This document shows, piece after piece, positions 10,601 through 21,885 of a DNA stretch of 64,000 bases (position 1 is the first letter of the stretch; every line of letters starts with the position of its first letter). The notes below the pieces were generated by a model, which worked only from the letters and a program-made list of their open reading frames with translations, did no database searches and had not been told where the DNA came from. The position numbers and the translations under genes are program-made. Origin of the DNA: Ligustrum vulgare (lineage: Eukaryota > Streptophyta > Magnoliopsida > Lamiales > Oleaceae); the NCBI GenBank assembly GCA_963555705.1, contig OY743176.1, positions 44,841,026 to 44,905,025 on the forward strand, read 5' to 3'.

Positions 10601-11328
10601 TCCTCAGATACACATAGATATCTTGATTTATGCTTACAGACAGAAAATAAGACATGGGAACATTGTGCAATCATCATAGTGAGGTAAATCTCAGCCTGAT
10701 TTTGGCAGTAATGTCATGTATAATATATAAATTAATTAGATCTTACTATCTGGGGCTGCACAAAAAAATCGCGAAACCGCAAACCAAACCTAAACCATTG
10801 ATTTGAAACTGTTGGTTTGAAACTGCGTGGATCCGTGATTTTTTTTTCTCAAACCGAACCAAACTGTTTCAAAATGATTTGGTTTAGGTTTTGATTTTCG
10901 AAAACCGCAAAAAACCAAAGCCGTAGTCTGAAAGTCCTTAATACCAATGTTACAAAAGATACTTATTATTTCATAGATAAAATGTAACACATAGTATCCT
11001 CATTATAAGATCGCAACAGTTTCAGTAAAACCCCAACAAACCAATTCTTATTCCCAATAAATTTGGGGTCAACCACGTTAAATTTAGTAACATTCTTGTA
11101 AAGCAAAAACTAACCAGAACTAGAAAGTTTTTAAGTTACTTATGAAAATATCAATTAAATGAAATTTTTCATTCTATTTTTAACCGAAAGAGAGTTTTGC
11201 TAATAGATGAAAACAATTATATGTCATTTAAGCCATAAAAAGTATGAGATTACGAGCATAGAGATTCAGTTTCACTCAGAAAGAACAGTTAACTATACTA
11301 GAATAAAAGCTTATGCCTCCCCAAGAAA
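10601..11328. other. inferred UGD 5'UTR intron (left part), with a MITE-like segment
   Basis: No gene. About 10750-10935 is rich in AAACCGCAAACCAAACC-like words on one strand and the matching TTTGGTTTAGGTTTTG wording, resembling a degenerate plant hAT-type MITE. The remainder is AT-rich and continues, across the LTR element, into 19477-20202. Confidence 0.4.
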
Positions 11329-11841
11329 CCCATTGTGACGACCCGAATTCTCGACCATTCGAGTGCCACTAAAAGTGACTCATATCATATTATCGAGACT
11401 TAAATAGTAATGTAAAATTATTCAAAAGAATAATTAGAATCCCATAATTTTATCTGTGAATAAAAATAGAACATAATTTTCTTACATAAAGTTCAACATA
11501 ATTATCTCATCAATCTTAACCACTTTTGCCACTTCCATGTTGACCGCCTCAAACCTTCAATTATCTGAAAATGGTAAATATCGTGGAGTGAGATTTATAA
11601 AATCCCAGTAAGTATACCAAGCATAAATTTTCTTTTGAAAGCATATGGATCATTTTCATCATAACATAGGATAGGATCGAAATACTCATAAACATAGGGA
11701 GACACAAGAATTTTACCGAACTTAAATGGCAAGAATTCTTATGTGTAGCGCTACTAAACTCCGGTCCCCTTAGCATAATCATAAACATATCATATGGAAC
11801 CCATAACAATCTTGTGAGATTGATTTCATAGCAATGATCCA

Positions 11842-12705
11842 AACATTTTCATAAAAACATAAGATATACTTACTTGTCATAAAAACATACTTACTTTTCA
11901 TAAAAACATAAAGTGTATTTACCTTTCATAAAAACATACTTACTTTTCATAAAAATATAAGATATACTTACTTGTCATAAAAACATACTTACTTTTCATA
12001 AAAACATAAGGTGTATTTACCTTTCATAAAAACATACTTACTTTTCATAAAAACATAAGATATACTTACTTGTCATAAAAACATACTTACTTTTCATAAA
12101 AACATAAGGTGTATTTACCTTTCATAAAAACATACTTACTTTTCATAAAAACATAAGATATACTTACTTGTCATAAAAACATACTTACTTTTCATAAAAA
12201 CATAAGGTAATACCTTTCATAAAAACATACTTACTTTTCATAAAAACATAAGGTATATTTACCTTTCATAAAAACATACTTACTTTTCATAAAAACATAA
12301 GATATACTTACATTTCATAACAACATACTTAATTTTCATAAAAACATAAGATATACTTACATTTCATAACAACATACTTAATTTTCATAAAAACATAAGA
12401 TATACTTACATTTCATAACAACATACTTAATTTTCATAAAAACATAAGATATACTTACATTTCATAACAACATACTTAATTTTCATAAAAACATAAGATA
12501 TACTTACATTTCATAAAAACATACTTAATTTTCATAAAAACATAAGATATACTTACATTTCATAACAACATACTTAATTTTCATAAAAACATAAGATATA
12601 CTTACATTTCATAACAACATACTTAATTTTCATAAAAACATAAGATATACTTACATTTCATAACAACATACTTAATTTTCATAAAAACATAAGATATACT
12701 TACCT
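11842..12705. repeat. compound minisatellite inside the LTR
   Basis: The first half alternates ACATACTTACTTTTCATAAA with AAGGTGTATTTACCTTTCAT and AAGATATACTTACTTGTCAT, making about 98-bp higher-order units. The second half (about 12300-12700) is eight copies of a 49-bp unit built from AAGATATACTTACATTTCAT and AACAACATACTTAATTTTC. The same array occurs in the other LTR at 17599-18462. Confidence 0.9.
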
Positions 12706-12929
12706 TTTAAAAGATTAAAATGAAGTGTAGTAGTAAATGGACCAAAACTTTCTTGACCACCTTGAATTTCTCTTACTTGTGGATTTTGTCAAGAGGTTGG
12801 AAATAAGTGTATATGTGTAGAGTTGTGTGTAAAAGAGATGGGTTTAAATAGATGTATAAAGTTGGCATATTGTAAACATAATCATTCAATTCTATTAATT
12901 TTAACACATCCTTTTCTTAAAGTAAAGCA

Positions 12930-13425
12930 CCATTCATATACTTTTCCATATTTATACAAATAATATGCTCTTCATGATTATATATAATGGAGTCTATCAA
13001 TCATTCATATATTTTTCCATATTTATACAAATATTATGCTCTTCATGATTATATATAATGGAGTATATAAATCATTCATATACTTTTCCATTTTTTATAC
13101 AAATATTATGCTCTTCATGATTACATATAATGGAGTCTTATCAATCATTCATATACTTTTCCATATTTATACAAATATTATGCTCTTCATGATTATATAT
13201 AATGGAGTATATAAATCATTCATATACTTTTCCATATTTATACAAATATTATGCTCTTCATGATTATATATAATGGAGTATATAAATCATTCATATACTT
13301 TTCCATATTTATACAAATATTATGCTCTTCATGATTATATATAATGGAATATATAAATCATTCATATACTTTTCCATTTTTTATACAAATATTATGCTCT
13401 TCATGATTACATATAATGGAACCTC
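12930..13425. repeat. about 70-bp tandem repeats inside the LTR
   Basis: About seven copies of a unit containing ATTATGCTCTTCATGATTA, TATATAATGGAG and CATTCATATACTTTTCCAT. They generate repetitive short open frames that are not genes. The same array is at 18687-19182. Confidence 0.9.
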
Positions 13426-13714
13426 TCATGCTTGCATATATTTTCTTAATTTAAATAATAAAAGTAATTTTTGTATAAATAAATATTGGGATAACATTGA
13501 ATTAAGTATTTGGACTTAATATACTTTAAATCAAGAAAATGGAGATATTTTTAGAAATTCGGAATTTAATTTAAAATCGAACGATCTCGATTATTTCTTG
13601 ACTTGGCTATACGAATACGTCGCTGCGTTAACTTAATAAAAATGGGTGAAATAGTAGCGACACGATTTTCTATTAAAATAATTATTAATCGCGTAAAAAT
13701 TCTTGGTTGCTACA

Positions 13715-13727
13715 AACTTACCCCCTT
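13715..13727 (-). promoter_or_regulatory. polypurine tract of the LARD-like element
   Basis: The minus strand reads AAGGGGGTAAGTT immediately before the LTR start TGTAGCAACC. This is the expected place and composition for priming plus-strand DNA synthesis, and it fixes the element's orientation. Confidence 0.8.
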
Positions 13728-14720
13728 AAAATAATTTCGTCCTCGAAATTAAACTTACTTGATCTTATGATTTCTGAACACTTAATCAGAATCTCTTCTC
13801 TTCTTCTTTTAGGTAGTATCATTGCTACTATATTTAACCCACTGGACTTTGACTAAATGCATATCTTTGTTTTTCTTAAAAACATGGACTTTTCTATCAA
13901 TAATAGACATATGTGTCTACTCATAAATTCTGACTCAAAAGGAAAATTCCCAATCGTATGTGATATTTCATCATGTCTTGTAGTACTCATGTAACCTGTC
14001 ACTTATCATCGTATCATGTGACCTCAAATATTCGTATTAATATCTCTAAAATTTCAATAAATCTTTACTAACATATCATACCATAATAATTAGTCATTTC
14101 TTCTTATCACCAAATATCCCAAAGTAAATAAAACGATTACCTGAATATTCTCTATGTAATATACCCAAACATGTTATTCACATATCAACATAATCATCAG
14201 TTTATCTTTCCAATATTTGTAACCCAAAATTTCTGCAAAATTCAATAAACAAATATCTCCCAAATAATTAAAATTCTTAACTCAAATATCATAACATTTC
14301 CCGTAAGGTATTCCTTTCACTTGCACAAACTTATTAATCCTGATTCAATACAGTCCTTATTTCACTTTCACGTATCCCCGTATTATTTCTATACCTTGAT
14401 TATTATATCAAAATATCAGTACCCAAAAATCCAAGAAAATATTCCATATCTCAAATCCCGTCATCATCAAATCTTCCTTTTATCAAGAAAGTAAACGGCG
14501 CATAAACCCTTGTTCCCTCTTTTCCATTATTCTATTCCGCGCTTTCTTGCTGGAATCAATATCACGCGGATTCCCTCCGATCCTTAATGCTTTTAAATAG
14601 TTCATGCTGGGAAGAGGTTAGATCCATCAAAAACATGGATATTATTCTTACAAACATTCGCAAGTATTATTCCAGTCTTCCAATGAATGATCTGAGGAAA
14701 ATTTATCGAATAAGACTCGA
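13728..14720. other. element interior, no gene recognised
   Basis: AT-rich, stop-dense in all frames. A short less AT-rich part at about 14490-14640 may be an upstream portion of the captured host segment, but I could not identify it. Confidence 0.5.
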
Positions 14721-15077
14721 AAGATTGAGGTTGCTGATGGCTTTATAGCCCTACCCGGAGGTTTTGGTACCTTAGAAGAAATCTTTAACATTACCTCGTG
14801 GGCTCAACTAGGTCTCCATACTAAGCCTATTGGGCTTCTGAATGTTAACAATTTCTTTGATGGTTTGTTAACCTTTCTTGATTATGCTGTGGAACAGGGA
14901 TTCATCTCTCCATTTTCTAGAAGGCTTCTTATTTCTGCTCCTACTATTGATGAACTACTGGATAAGCTGCAGTCATATATCTCAATACAAGATCCAGCAG
15001 GGGTTAAGATAGATTGGTCGCAAGGAAGGGGAATCAAGCGAAAATGGAGTCCGGTTAATGTAAACTTAACTTTATGA
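14721..15077 (+). pseudogene. LOG-like: captured fragment of a LOG cytokinin-activating enzyme gene
   Basis: 118 open codons ending in TGA at 15075-15077. It contains the LOG hallmark PGGFGTLEE, followed by WAQLGLHTKPIGLLNVNNFF, FLDYAVEQGFISP and SAPTIDELLDKLQ. LOG enzymes release active cytokinin bases from cytokinin riboside monophosphates in the cytosol. The N-terminal half, including the substrate-binding part, is missing, so it cannot be active. Sequence that host LOG genes usually divide among exons is joined without introns, consistent with capture of spliced RNA. The fragment runs antisense to the retrotransposon. That it is intact over 118 codons fits recent capture. Confidence 0.85.
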
Positions 15078-15088
15078 ATCTTAGAATA

Positions 15089-15330
15089 GGTGGGGGTAGA
15101 GTACGGAGTATTCTTACTCTCGAGACACCCCTCTAATTTCCTAGGATTTTCCTTAATGTTTAAATCTTGTGTGTACCTCAAAGGTTCCAGGTGGTAGATT
15201 ACGGAGTATTCTTACTCTCGAAACACACCTTTTTGAAGGTTTCTTTATTTCCTCAAAAGGTCAGAGGTGGTAGGATACGGCTACTCCGGAAACACATCTC
15301 TCAATTTGAGGAATTTCCCATGTTGCTTTC
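15089..15330 (+). repeat. three diverged repeats with a small dyad
   Basis: Three copies of GGTGGTAGANTACGGAGTA, then TTCTTACTCTCGAAACAC, start near 15089, 15190 and 15266. Each full copy holds the dyad GAGTA-TTCT-TACTC. They lie directly downstream of the LOG fragment. Function unknown. Confidence 0.7.
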
Positions 15331-16075
15331 TTTTGCTTTTGCGTGTTTTCATGTATTTCCTTTCTAGGGTGACTCTTGTGTGTTCTCCTTATGAGAAAAT
15401 AATAATATCTCTGTTATCATCTACTAAATCTCGTTTGTGATGTAAATGAACTTGTATGTCTAACTTCAATTCTCTTAGTGATTGCATACCATACTATGCT
15501 CTTAACTCCAAACGATAAAATTCTAGGCAGAGTTTTCCTTTGAAATTTGGACTTATCCAAATCGTAAGTATACTTCATAACTCACAATAATAACTAATTG
15601 TACATTTGATCACAATTTCATCAAACTTCAATATCATCATAAATATTCCAGAAAATCAATTCATAATTCCTCAACATAGAAATTTCAAATCATAATTTCT
15701 AATATCACCATATCAAGTCCTTATTTCTCAATAATTAAGAGCCTAAACTTTAAATCTCCAACTTCATAATTCTTCTCATAAAAATCTCAATAAAATCATA
15801 TCACTTATAATCTCAACATCTCATCATAACTTCATAAAACTGACTTTCTATTTCTCGTTTAATCTAAACGATGAATAATTCGAAAATATTATCTAGTCCT
15901 TTCTGTTGACTTCTCATACTTAGTGCCATGTCTAAAATCAATTATGCAAAGTCCATTTAGGGCTCATCATTTCTAAACTCAAGGACAACAATTATTTTGA
16001 AAATCATTCTTAAGTCATATTATTCCAATTATGCTCAACACCCGTTCTCTTTCTTTCTTTCCGAATTTTTTTTTT
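15331..16075. other. element interior, no gene recognised
   Basis: AT-rich and stop-dense; nothing recognisable. Confidence 0.5.
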
Positions 16076-16262
16076 TCAGAATTGAAACTTGAAGAGTGGT
16101 ACCAATAATCATCCACAGTTTTTCCTTGCTTTTAAGCAAAGGTAGTGATAAAGGGATAAATTATTGAACCGAAAATTGAAACTTGAAGAGGAAGTACTAA
16201 TAACCATCCACAGTTTTTCCCTTGTTTTTACACAAAGGTAGTGATAAAGGGATAAATTATTG
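16076..16262. repeat. two-copy tandem duplication (about 93 bp)
   Basis: GAATTGAAACTTGAAGAG, then ATCCACAGTTTTTCC, then AAAGGTAGTGATAAAGGG, ATAAATTATTG occur twice in a row with a few differences. Confidence 0.85.
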
Positions 16263-16996
16263 TACAATTCATTATCAATTTTGTTTGTTTAATATATTAT
16301 TCCATATATTTTGGGCCAAAGTTACAACCCAACTTAATTTCTAATTGAGTCAATCTTACTAAGCTTAATATGAACCAAAATTCATATCAATATCCTCTAT
16401 GTCTCATGATTCTACATTAAAATGAATAAATTAAAATTTAGGCTTCTATCAATTCATATCATACTCAACATGTATATTTCACTTAAAGATTCATAACATA
16501 TGAATATTTCATACTTAACATGTCTTAATAAAATCGTAAATGACTTGCAAAGCATATAACATACCTGGTTCGAGGAGTCAATACGTGGAGAGTGACATAG
16601 TAGAGTGATGAGTTAAAATATTTTAAAAAAAAATTATTATTAATCATTTCGCATCTTTACATAAGATTGGGCTTAATTAACCCAAATAAAAATTTATCGT
16701 CAAATCTTATTTTCCTTTAGTCCCCGAACTTCTAGAAATTTATCAAAGACATCAATATAAACATCATATCACTAACTAATTATATTCCATAAAATTTTTA
16801 GGACATTACAAACTCCCTTGCTTAAAATGAATTTTGTCCTTGAAATTCGCACATCAAATTTCATCATACTTTTCAAAATCATAAACATACTTGACATGTG
16901 AAAATTCAAATATGTTTTTTTTTTTTTTTTTAAATGAATAGTGATTTCGTTCACTGTTCATCATGAATAGCACGTCGTTTTACTGTTCACGTGAAT

Positions 16997-17033
<37 letters not shown>

Positions 17034-17077
17034 AATAAAATTTCAAAAATCTACAGAATCGTTTTTAAAACTCTTGT
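16263..17077. other. element leader region, no gene
   Basis: In element sense this lies just downstream of the PBS, where gag would normally begin; only AT-rich DNA and long T runs (16916-16932, 17000-17030) are present. Confidence 0.55.
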
Positions 17078-17088
17078 CTCTGATACCA
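17078..17088 (-). promoter_or_regulatory. primer binding site (initiator tRNA-Met type)
   Basis: The minus strand reads TGGTATCAGAG two bases after the LTR end. This is the classic complement to the 3' end of plant initiator methionine tRNA and confirms that the 17091-19471 copy is the 5' LTR. Confidence 0.9.
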
Positions 17089-17090
17089 AC

Positions 17091-19471
17091 TGTGACGACC
17101 CGAATTCTCGACCATTCGAGTGCCACTAAAAGTGACTCATATCATATTATCGAGACTTAAATAGTAATGTAAAATTATTCAAAAGAATAATTAGAATCCC
17201 ATAATTTTATCTGTGAATAAAAATAGAACATAATTTTCTTACATAAAGTTCAACATAATTATCTCATCAATCTTAACCACTTTTGCCACTTCCATGTTGA
17301 CCGCCTCAAACCTTCAATTATCTGAAAATGGTAAATATCGTGGAGTGAGATTTATAAAATCCCAGTAAGTATACCAAGCATAAATTTTCTTTTGAAAGCA
17401 TATGGATCATTTTCATCATAACATAGGATAGGATCGAAATACTCATAAACATAGGGAGACACAAGAATTTTACCGAACTTAAATGGCAAGAATTCTTATG
17501 TGTAGCGCTACTAAACTCCGGTCCCCTTAGCATAATCATAAACATATCATATGGAACCCATAACAATCTTGTGAGATTGATTTCATAGCAATGATCCAAA
17601 CATTTTCATAAAAACATAAGATATACTTACTTGTCATAAAAACATACTTACTTTTCATAAAAACATAAAGTGTATTTACCTTTCATAAAAACATACTTAC
17701 TTTTCATAAAAATATAAGATATACTTACTTGTCATAAAAACATACTTACTTTTCATAAAAACATAAGGTGTATTTACCTTTCATAAAAACATACTTACTT
17801 TTCATAAAAACATAAGATATACTTACTTGTCATAAAAACATACTTACTTTTCATAAAAACATAAGGTGTATTTACCTTTCATAAAAACATACTTACTTTT
17901 CATAAAAACATAAGATATACTTACTTGTCATAAAAACATACTTACTTTTCATAAAAACATAAGGTAATACCTTTCATAAAAACATACTTACTTTTCATAA
18001 AAACATAAGGTATATTTACCTTTCATAAAAACATACTTACTTTTCATAAAAACATAAGATATACTTACATTTCATAACAACATACTTAATTTTCATAAAA
18101 ACATAAGATATACTTACATTTCATAACAACATACTTAATTTTCATAAAAACATAAGATATACTTACATTTCATAACAACATACTTAATTTTCATAAAAAC
18201 ATAAGATATACTTACATTTCATAACAACATACTTAATTTTCATAAAAACATAAGATATACTTACATTTCATAAAAACATACTTAATTTTCATAAAAACAT
18301 AAGATATACTTACATTTCATAACAACATACTTAATTTTCATAAAAACATAAGATATACTTACATTTCATAACAACATACTTAATTTTCATAAAAACATAA
18401 GATATACTTACATTTCATAACAACATACTTAATTTTCATAAAAACATAAGATATACTTACCTTTTAAAAGATTAAAATGAAGTGTAGTAGTAAATGGACC
18501 AAAACTTTCTTGACCACCTTGAATTTCTCTTACTTGTGGATTTTGTCAAGAGGTTGGAAATAAGTGTATATGTGTAGAGTTGTGTGTAAAAGAGATGGGT
18601 TTAAATAGATGTATAAAGTTGGCATATTGTAAACATAATCATTCAATTCTATTAATTTTAACACATCCTTTTCTTAAAGTAAAGCACCATTCATATACTT
18701 TTCCATATTTATACAAATAATATGCTCTTCATGATTATATATAATGGAGTCTATCAATCATTCATATATTTTTCCATATTTATACAAATATTATGCTCTT
18801 CATGATTATATATAATGGAGTATATAAATCATTCATATACTTTTCCATTTTTTATACAAATATTATGCTCTTCATGATTACATATAATGGAGTCTTATCA
18901 ATCATTCATATACTTTTCCATATTTATACAAATATTATGCTCTTCATGATTATATATAATGGAGTATATAAATCATTCATATACTTTTCCATATTTATAC
19001 AAATATTATGCTCTTCATGATTATATATAATGGAGTATATAAATCATTCATATACTTTTCCATATTTATACAAATATTATGCTCTTCATGATTATATATA
19101 ATGGAATATATAAATCATTCATATACTTTTCCATTTTTTATACAAATATTATGCTCTTTATGATTACATATAATGGAACCTCTCATGCTTGCATATATTT
19201 TCTTAATTTAAATAATAAAAGTAATTTTTGTATAAATAAATATTGGGATAACATTGAATTAAGTATTTGGACTTAATATACTTTAAATCAAGAAAATGGA
19301 GATATTTTTAGAAATTCGGAATTTAATTTAAAATCGAACGATCTCGATTATTTCTTGACTTGGCTATACGAATACGTCGCTGCGTTAACTTAATAAAAAT
19401 GGGTGAAATAGTAGCGACACGATTTTCTATTAAAATAATTATTAATCGCGTAAAAATTCTTGGTTGCTACA
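17091..19471 (-). repeat. 5' LTR of the LARD-like element
   Basis: 2381 bp, TG...CA, near-identical to 11334-13714 including both internal minisatellites (17599-18462 and 18687-19182). One difference noticed, at 19159. Followed by the target duplication CCCAT. Confidence 0.95.
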
Positions 19472-19476
19472 CCCAT

Positions 19477-20202
19477 TACCCCAAAATTTGATTGCATAGT
19501 TGCCAAAATCAACATGTCATTCAATGACACTTTCAAAATCCAACTCAAAGGTTCAAATCAGATCTGCCGTATCTAATGTTAACAAATAACTACACTAGCA
19601 TAGAAACATAGAAAAAAAAAAAAAAAAACTAAAGCAAATGCAGCATTTTATAATTCTTATGTGAAAGATCAAAATTTCACAACAGAATGTGAATATCTTT
19701 AAGAAAAAAGCATATCTCCTAATTTTAATAATTGAAACAGATCTAGATATCATAGTCCAGTTGCACGTAATAAGCTCACAAAATCACTCCCTGTAAATTT
19801 GAGTTAAATCTTAACAAACAGAAAGCTAGATCCGAACCAGACTTCTCTAAACAGTAATAGATCTAAGAAAACTCCATAATTAACAACACAGCACCCAAAA
19901 AATTAGCAGCAATAGACAGTCAGACAGATGAAATCAAATTCATTAAAATCAAACCATTTACCGACACAATTATTCAAATCGGGGAATTATCAAAGAAATT
20001 AATCAAACAACCATAGAAATCAGTTCCTTTTTTTTACACCGACACATTAAATCAACATCATTTCTTCTTCTTCTTCACACACACACACACACACACAAAA
20101 TGCACATAAAAACATCAAATCTACCGACGCTTATTCTGTGAATGTGTGAAACACTACTCAAAAGTATTGTTTGGATTTCAAATACGAAAAAGAAAATTTC
20201 AC
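19477..20202. other. inferred UGD 5'UTR intron (right part)
   Basis: No gene recognised. It contains a TTC run and a CA microsatellite (about 20058-20097). On the minus strand it would lie between the candidate donor CTAAGAG|GTGAAA (GT at 20202-20201) and the LTR insertion. Confidence 0.4.
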
Positions 20203-20298
20203 CTCTTAGATAGCACGTTTGGATATCCGAAATCGTTACAGGGAGGGAGGGAGGGAGGGGTACGAAAACCTGTGAGAGCGGGCACCTCCTTAAATAGT
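20203..20298 (-). promoter_or_regulatory. candidate UGD promoter and first non-coding exon
   Basis: The minus strand has a TATA-type box CTATTTAAGG (20297-20288), then a CT-rich leader with CCCTCCCTCCC repeats, then the donor near 20202. The order TATA, leader, donor, interrupted intron, acceptor, ATG matches a UGD transcription unit split by the 8.1-kb insertion. Inferred from signals only. Confidence 0.45.
20241..20260 (+). other. G-quadruplex-type run
   Basis: Five G-tracts of three or four G separated by single A (GGGAGGGAGGGAGGGAGGGG), on the strand opposite to UGD transcription, near its predicted start. Confidence 0.7.
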
Positions 20299-20673
20299 CG
20301 TTGAGTTACCACCATATGGCCCTGGAGTTTTAGTGAAATGACAATAATACCCCTCTTTGATAGGTTTGTGATTACCCTTTACATTGTTGATCGATTCTAA
20401 AAACTGGAAGGAAAAAAGGAAGTTGGAAAGTGAAGGAATTTTATATTGCTCCGTGAAAATTTGCAATAGATGTCTTCAATCTTTTAAAAATGTACAATAC
20501 AGTTCCAAATAATTTAATCAAGACAAACCTTTCAATAAATGTGCAATCTGAGGACATCTGGACAGTTTCGTCCAAATGCACGTAAATTGACCGAAACATT
20601 ATCATTTGACATGCATTTATGATTTAACCATTTTAATGAGGAGTACTTTCAATTTAATTAATTACAATAATAA
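20299..20673. other. no gene recognised
   Basis: Upstream flank of the candidate UGD promoter; nothing else visible. Confidence 0.5.
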
Positions 20674-20685
20674 TCTTACTATATA

Positions 20686-20725
<40 letters not shown>

Positions 20726-21155
20726 TGAATGTGCAATTGGCAAGTGTCAATTGCAATTAAACACTATTTATCCAATTAAAATTAAACACTATTCATCCAA
20801 TTGCAACAAATAATGTATTTCATCATTCATTAATTTTTTCTTTCGTTTTCCTTTTCGGTTTGTCCCAAATTATATGTTACTTTCCTTATTGAGATTATAT
20901 TAATGTCTTAATTTTTAAATATACCTCTATTTAATATGCATTGTTATCAACACATATGAACTACTTATTATTTAATGTATGAGTATATTAGATAAAATGT
21001 AAGCATATTTATATAATAATTATGTTTTCTTAATCCGTGTAAAAATAGAAATGAGTCTGTCTTTGTGGGACAGGGAGGGTATCAAACAAGAAATCATTAT
21101 TTGAAACTTCTCTAATAGGAAAATGCTTGCAATATGCGTGCAACGCACCCACTAA
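20674..21155 (+). mobile_element. non-autonomous Helitron relic
   Basis: The left end follows an A with TCTTACTATATATCTC and a TA microsatellite (20688-20720). The right end has the hairpin GTGCAACGCAC followed by CTAA (21152-21155), the CTRR terminus of Helitrons. The hairpin differs by one base from that of the large Helitron here (GTGCACCGCAC at 61685-61695). The base after CTAA is A and not the usual T, so the exact end is uncertain. The AAAAGATTGAATGTGCA segment recurs at about 21170, suggesting a second copy starts there. No coding capacity. Confidence 0.5.
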
Positions 21156-21220
21156 AACTATTATATATAAAAGATTGAATGTGCATTTGATACTACTCAT
21201 CCAATTCAATTGCAATTAGA

Positions 21221-21648
21221 GATGCATCCATTAGAGACGAAGCTGCCATTAGAGATGAAGCTGGACTGCTTGGATTTGGTGGGATTATTCGGGATGATAA
21301 GGGGGAAGTCACGAGGCTTTTGCTGTGGAAAGGAGAGGAATTGTATCATTTGATATTGTCGAGGCTTTAGCCATGCGAGGAGGACTCCACTTTGCGGCTG
21401 ACAACCCCTTGCCAATCAAACGAGTTGAAAGTGATTCTTTGAGTGTGGTGCTTTGTATAATCAAGGAGGATCCCCTTGCACCTATCCCCCATTTATTCGG
21501 GAGATTCGTGAACTTCTTTTCTTTGGTAATTGTGGCTGATAGCCCACAAGATTGTCGATTTTGCTTCTTGTTTTTCTCGAATTGATAGGCTACCTCTCTT
21601 CCTCTCAGCCTGGCTTGTGGAGGAGGGCAGCCCAATGAACTAAATTGT
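21221..21648 (+). pseudogene. RNase H domain relic (LINE/plant RVT_3 type)
   Basis: The plus strand reads GFGGIIRDDKGEV, then after a frame change RRGIVSFDIVEALAMRGGLH and RVESDSLSVVLCI, the E and D segments of a type I RNase H as found at the end of plant LINE polyproteins. The end reads SRIDRLPLFLSAWLVEEGS in another frame. The first catalytic Asp region is replaced by a short duplication (ATTAGAGATGAAGCT-like, twice). Only the RNase H portion is present. Confidence 0.65.
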
Positions 21649-21885
21649 TTTCCTGTTCTTTCACTTTAAAATTTAAAATGCAATTAAATTGGCATTATTC
21701 ATCCAATCAAATTGCAATTAAACATTATTTATCCAATTTAGGCCCTATTTCAATTGTAATTAAACACTATTCATCCAATTTAGACACTAATCATCCATTT
21801 AAATTGGCACTATTCATCCAATCAAATTTCAATTAAACAATAATCATTCAATTTATGCACTATTCCAATATCAATTAAATACTAC
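21649..21885. repeat. degenerate about 30-bp repeats
   Basis: CAATTAAACACTATTCATCC and close variants recur about seven times; similar words are at 20735-20815. Non-coding. Confidence 0.7.

Larger units (their letters stand above)
11334..13714 (-). repeat. 3' LTR of the LARD-like element
   Basis: 2381 bp, TG...CA. It matches 17091-19471 at a constant offset of 5757 bp. It contains two internal tandem arrays (about 11842-12705 and 12930-13425). In element sense this is the downstream LTR, because the PPT abuts its right edge. Confidence 0.95.
11334..19471 (-). mobile_element. large non-autonomous LTR retrotransposon (LARD-like)
   Basis: 8138 bp, flanked by the 5-bp target duplication CCCAT (11329-11333 and 19472-19476). 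Both LTRs are 2381 bp, begin TG and end CA. The PBS lies next to the right LTR and the PPT next to the left LTR, so the element is oriented on the minus strand. The 3376-bp interior has no gag, protease, RT or integrase; its only coding-like content is a host LOG fragment in opposite sense. By eye I found one base difference between the LTRs (13402 C versus 19159 T), so insertion is very recent. Mobility must have depended on another element's proteins. LTR wording (TGTAGCAACCAAGAATTTTT on the minus strand) suggests a gypsy/chromovirus-type relative, which is inferred. Confidence 0.93.

Noticed and set aside
11842..12705. CRISPR-like array of regular repeats
   Set aside because: Units are contiguous with no unique spacers, in plant DNA, within an LTR.
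13036..13519. Repeated open frames of the form MLFMIIYNGVYKSFIYFS in both LTRs
   Set aside because: They are translations of the 70-bp LTR minisatellite, with no domain and identical in both LTRs.
17078..17088. tRNA gene fragments at the TGGTATCAGAG sites
   Set aside because: Only 11-12 nt complementary to tRNA-Met next to LTRs; these are primer binding sites.
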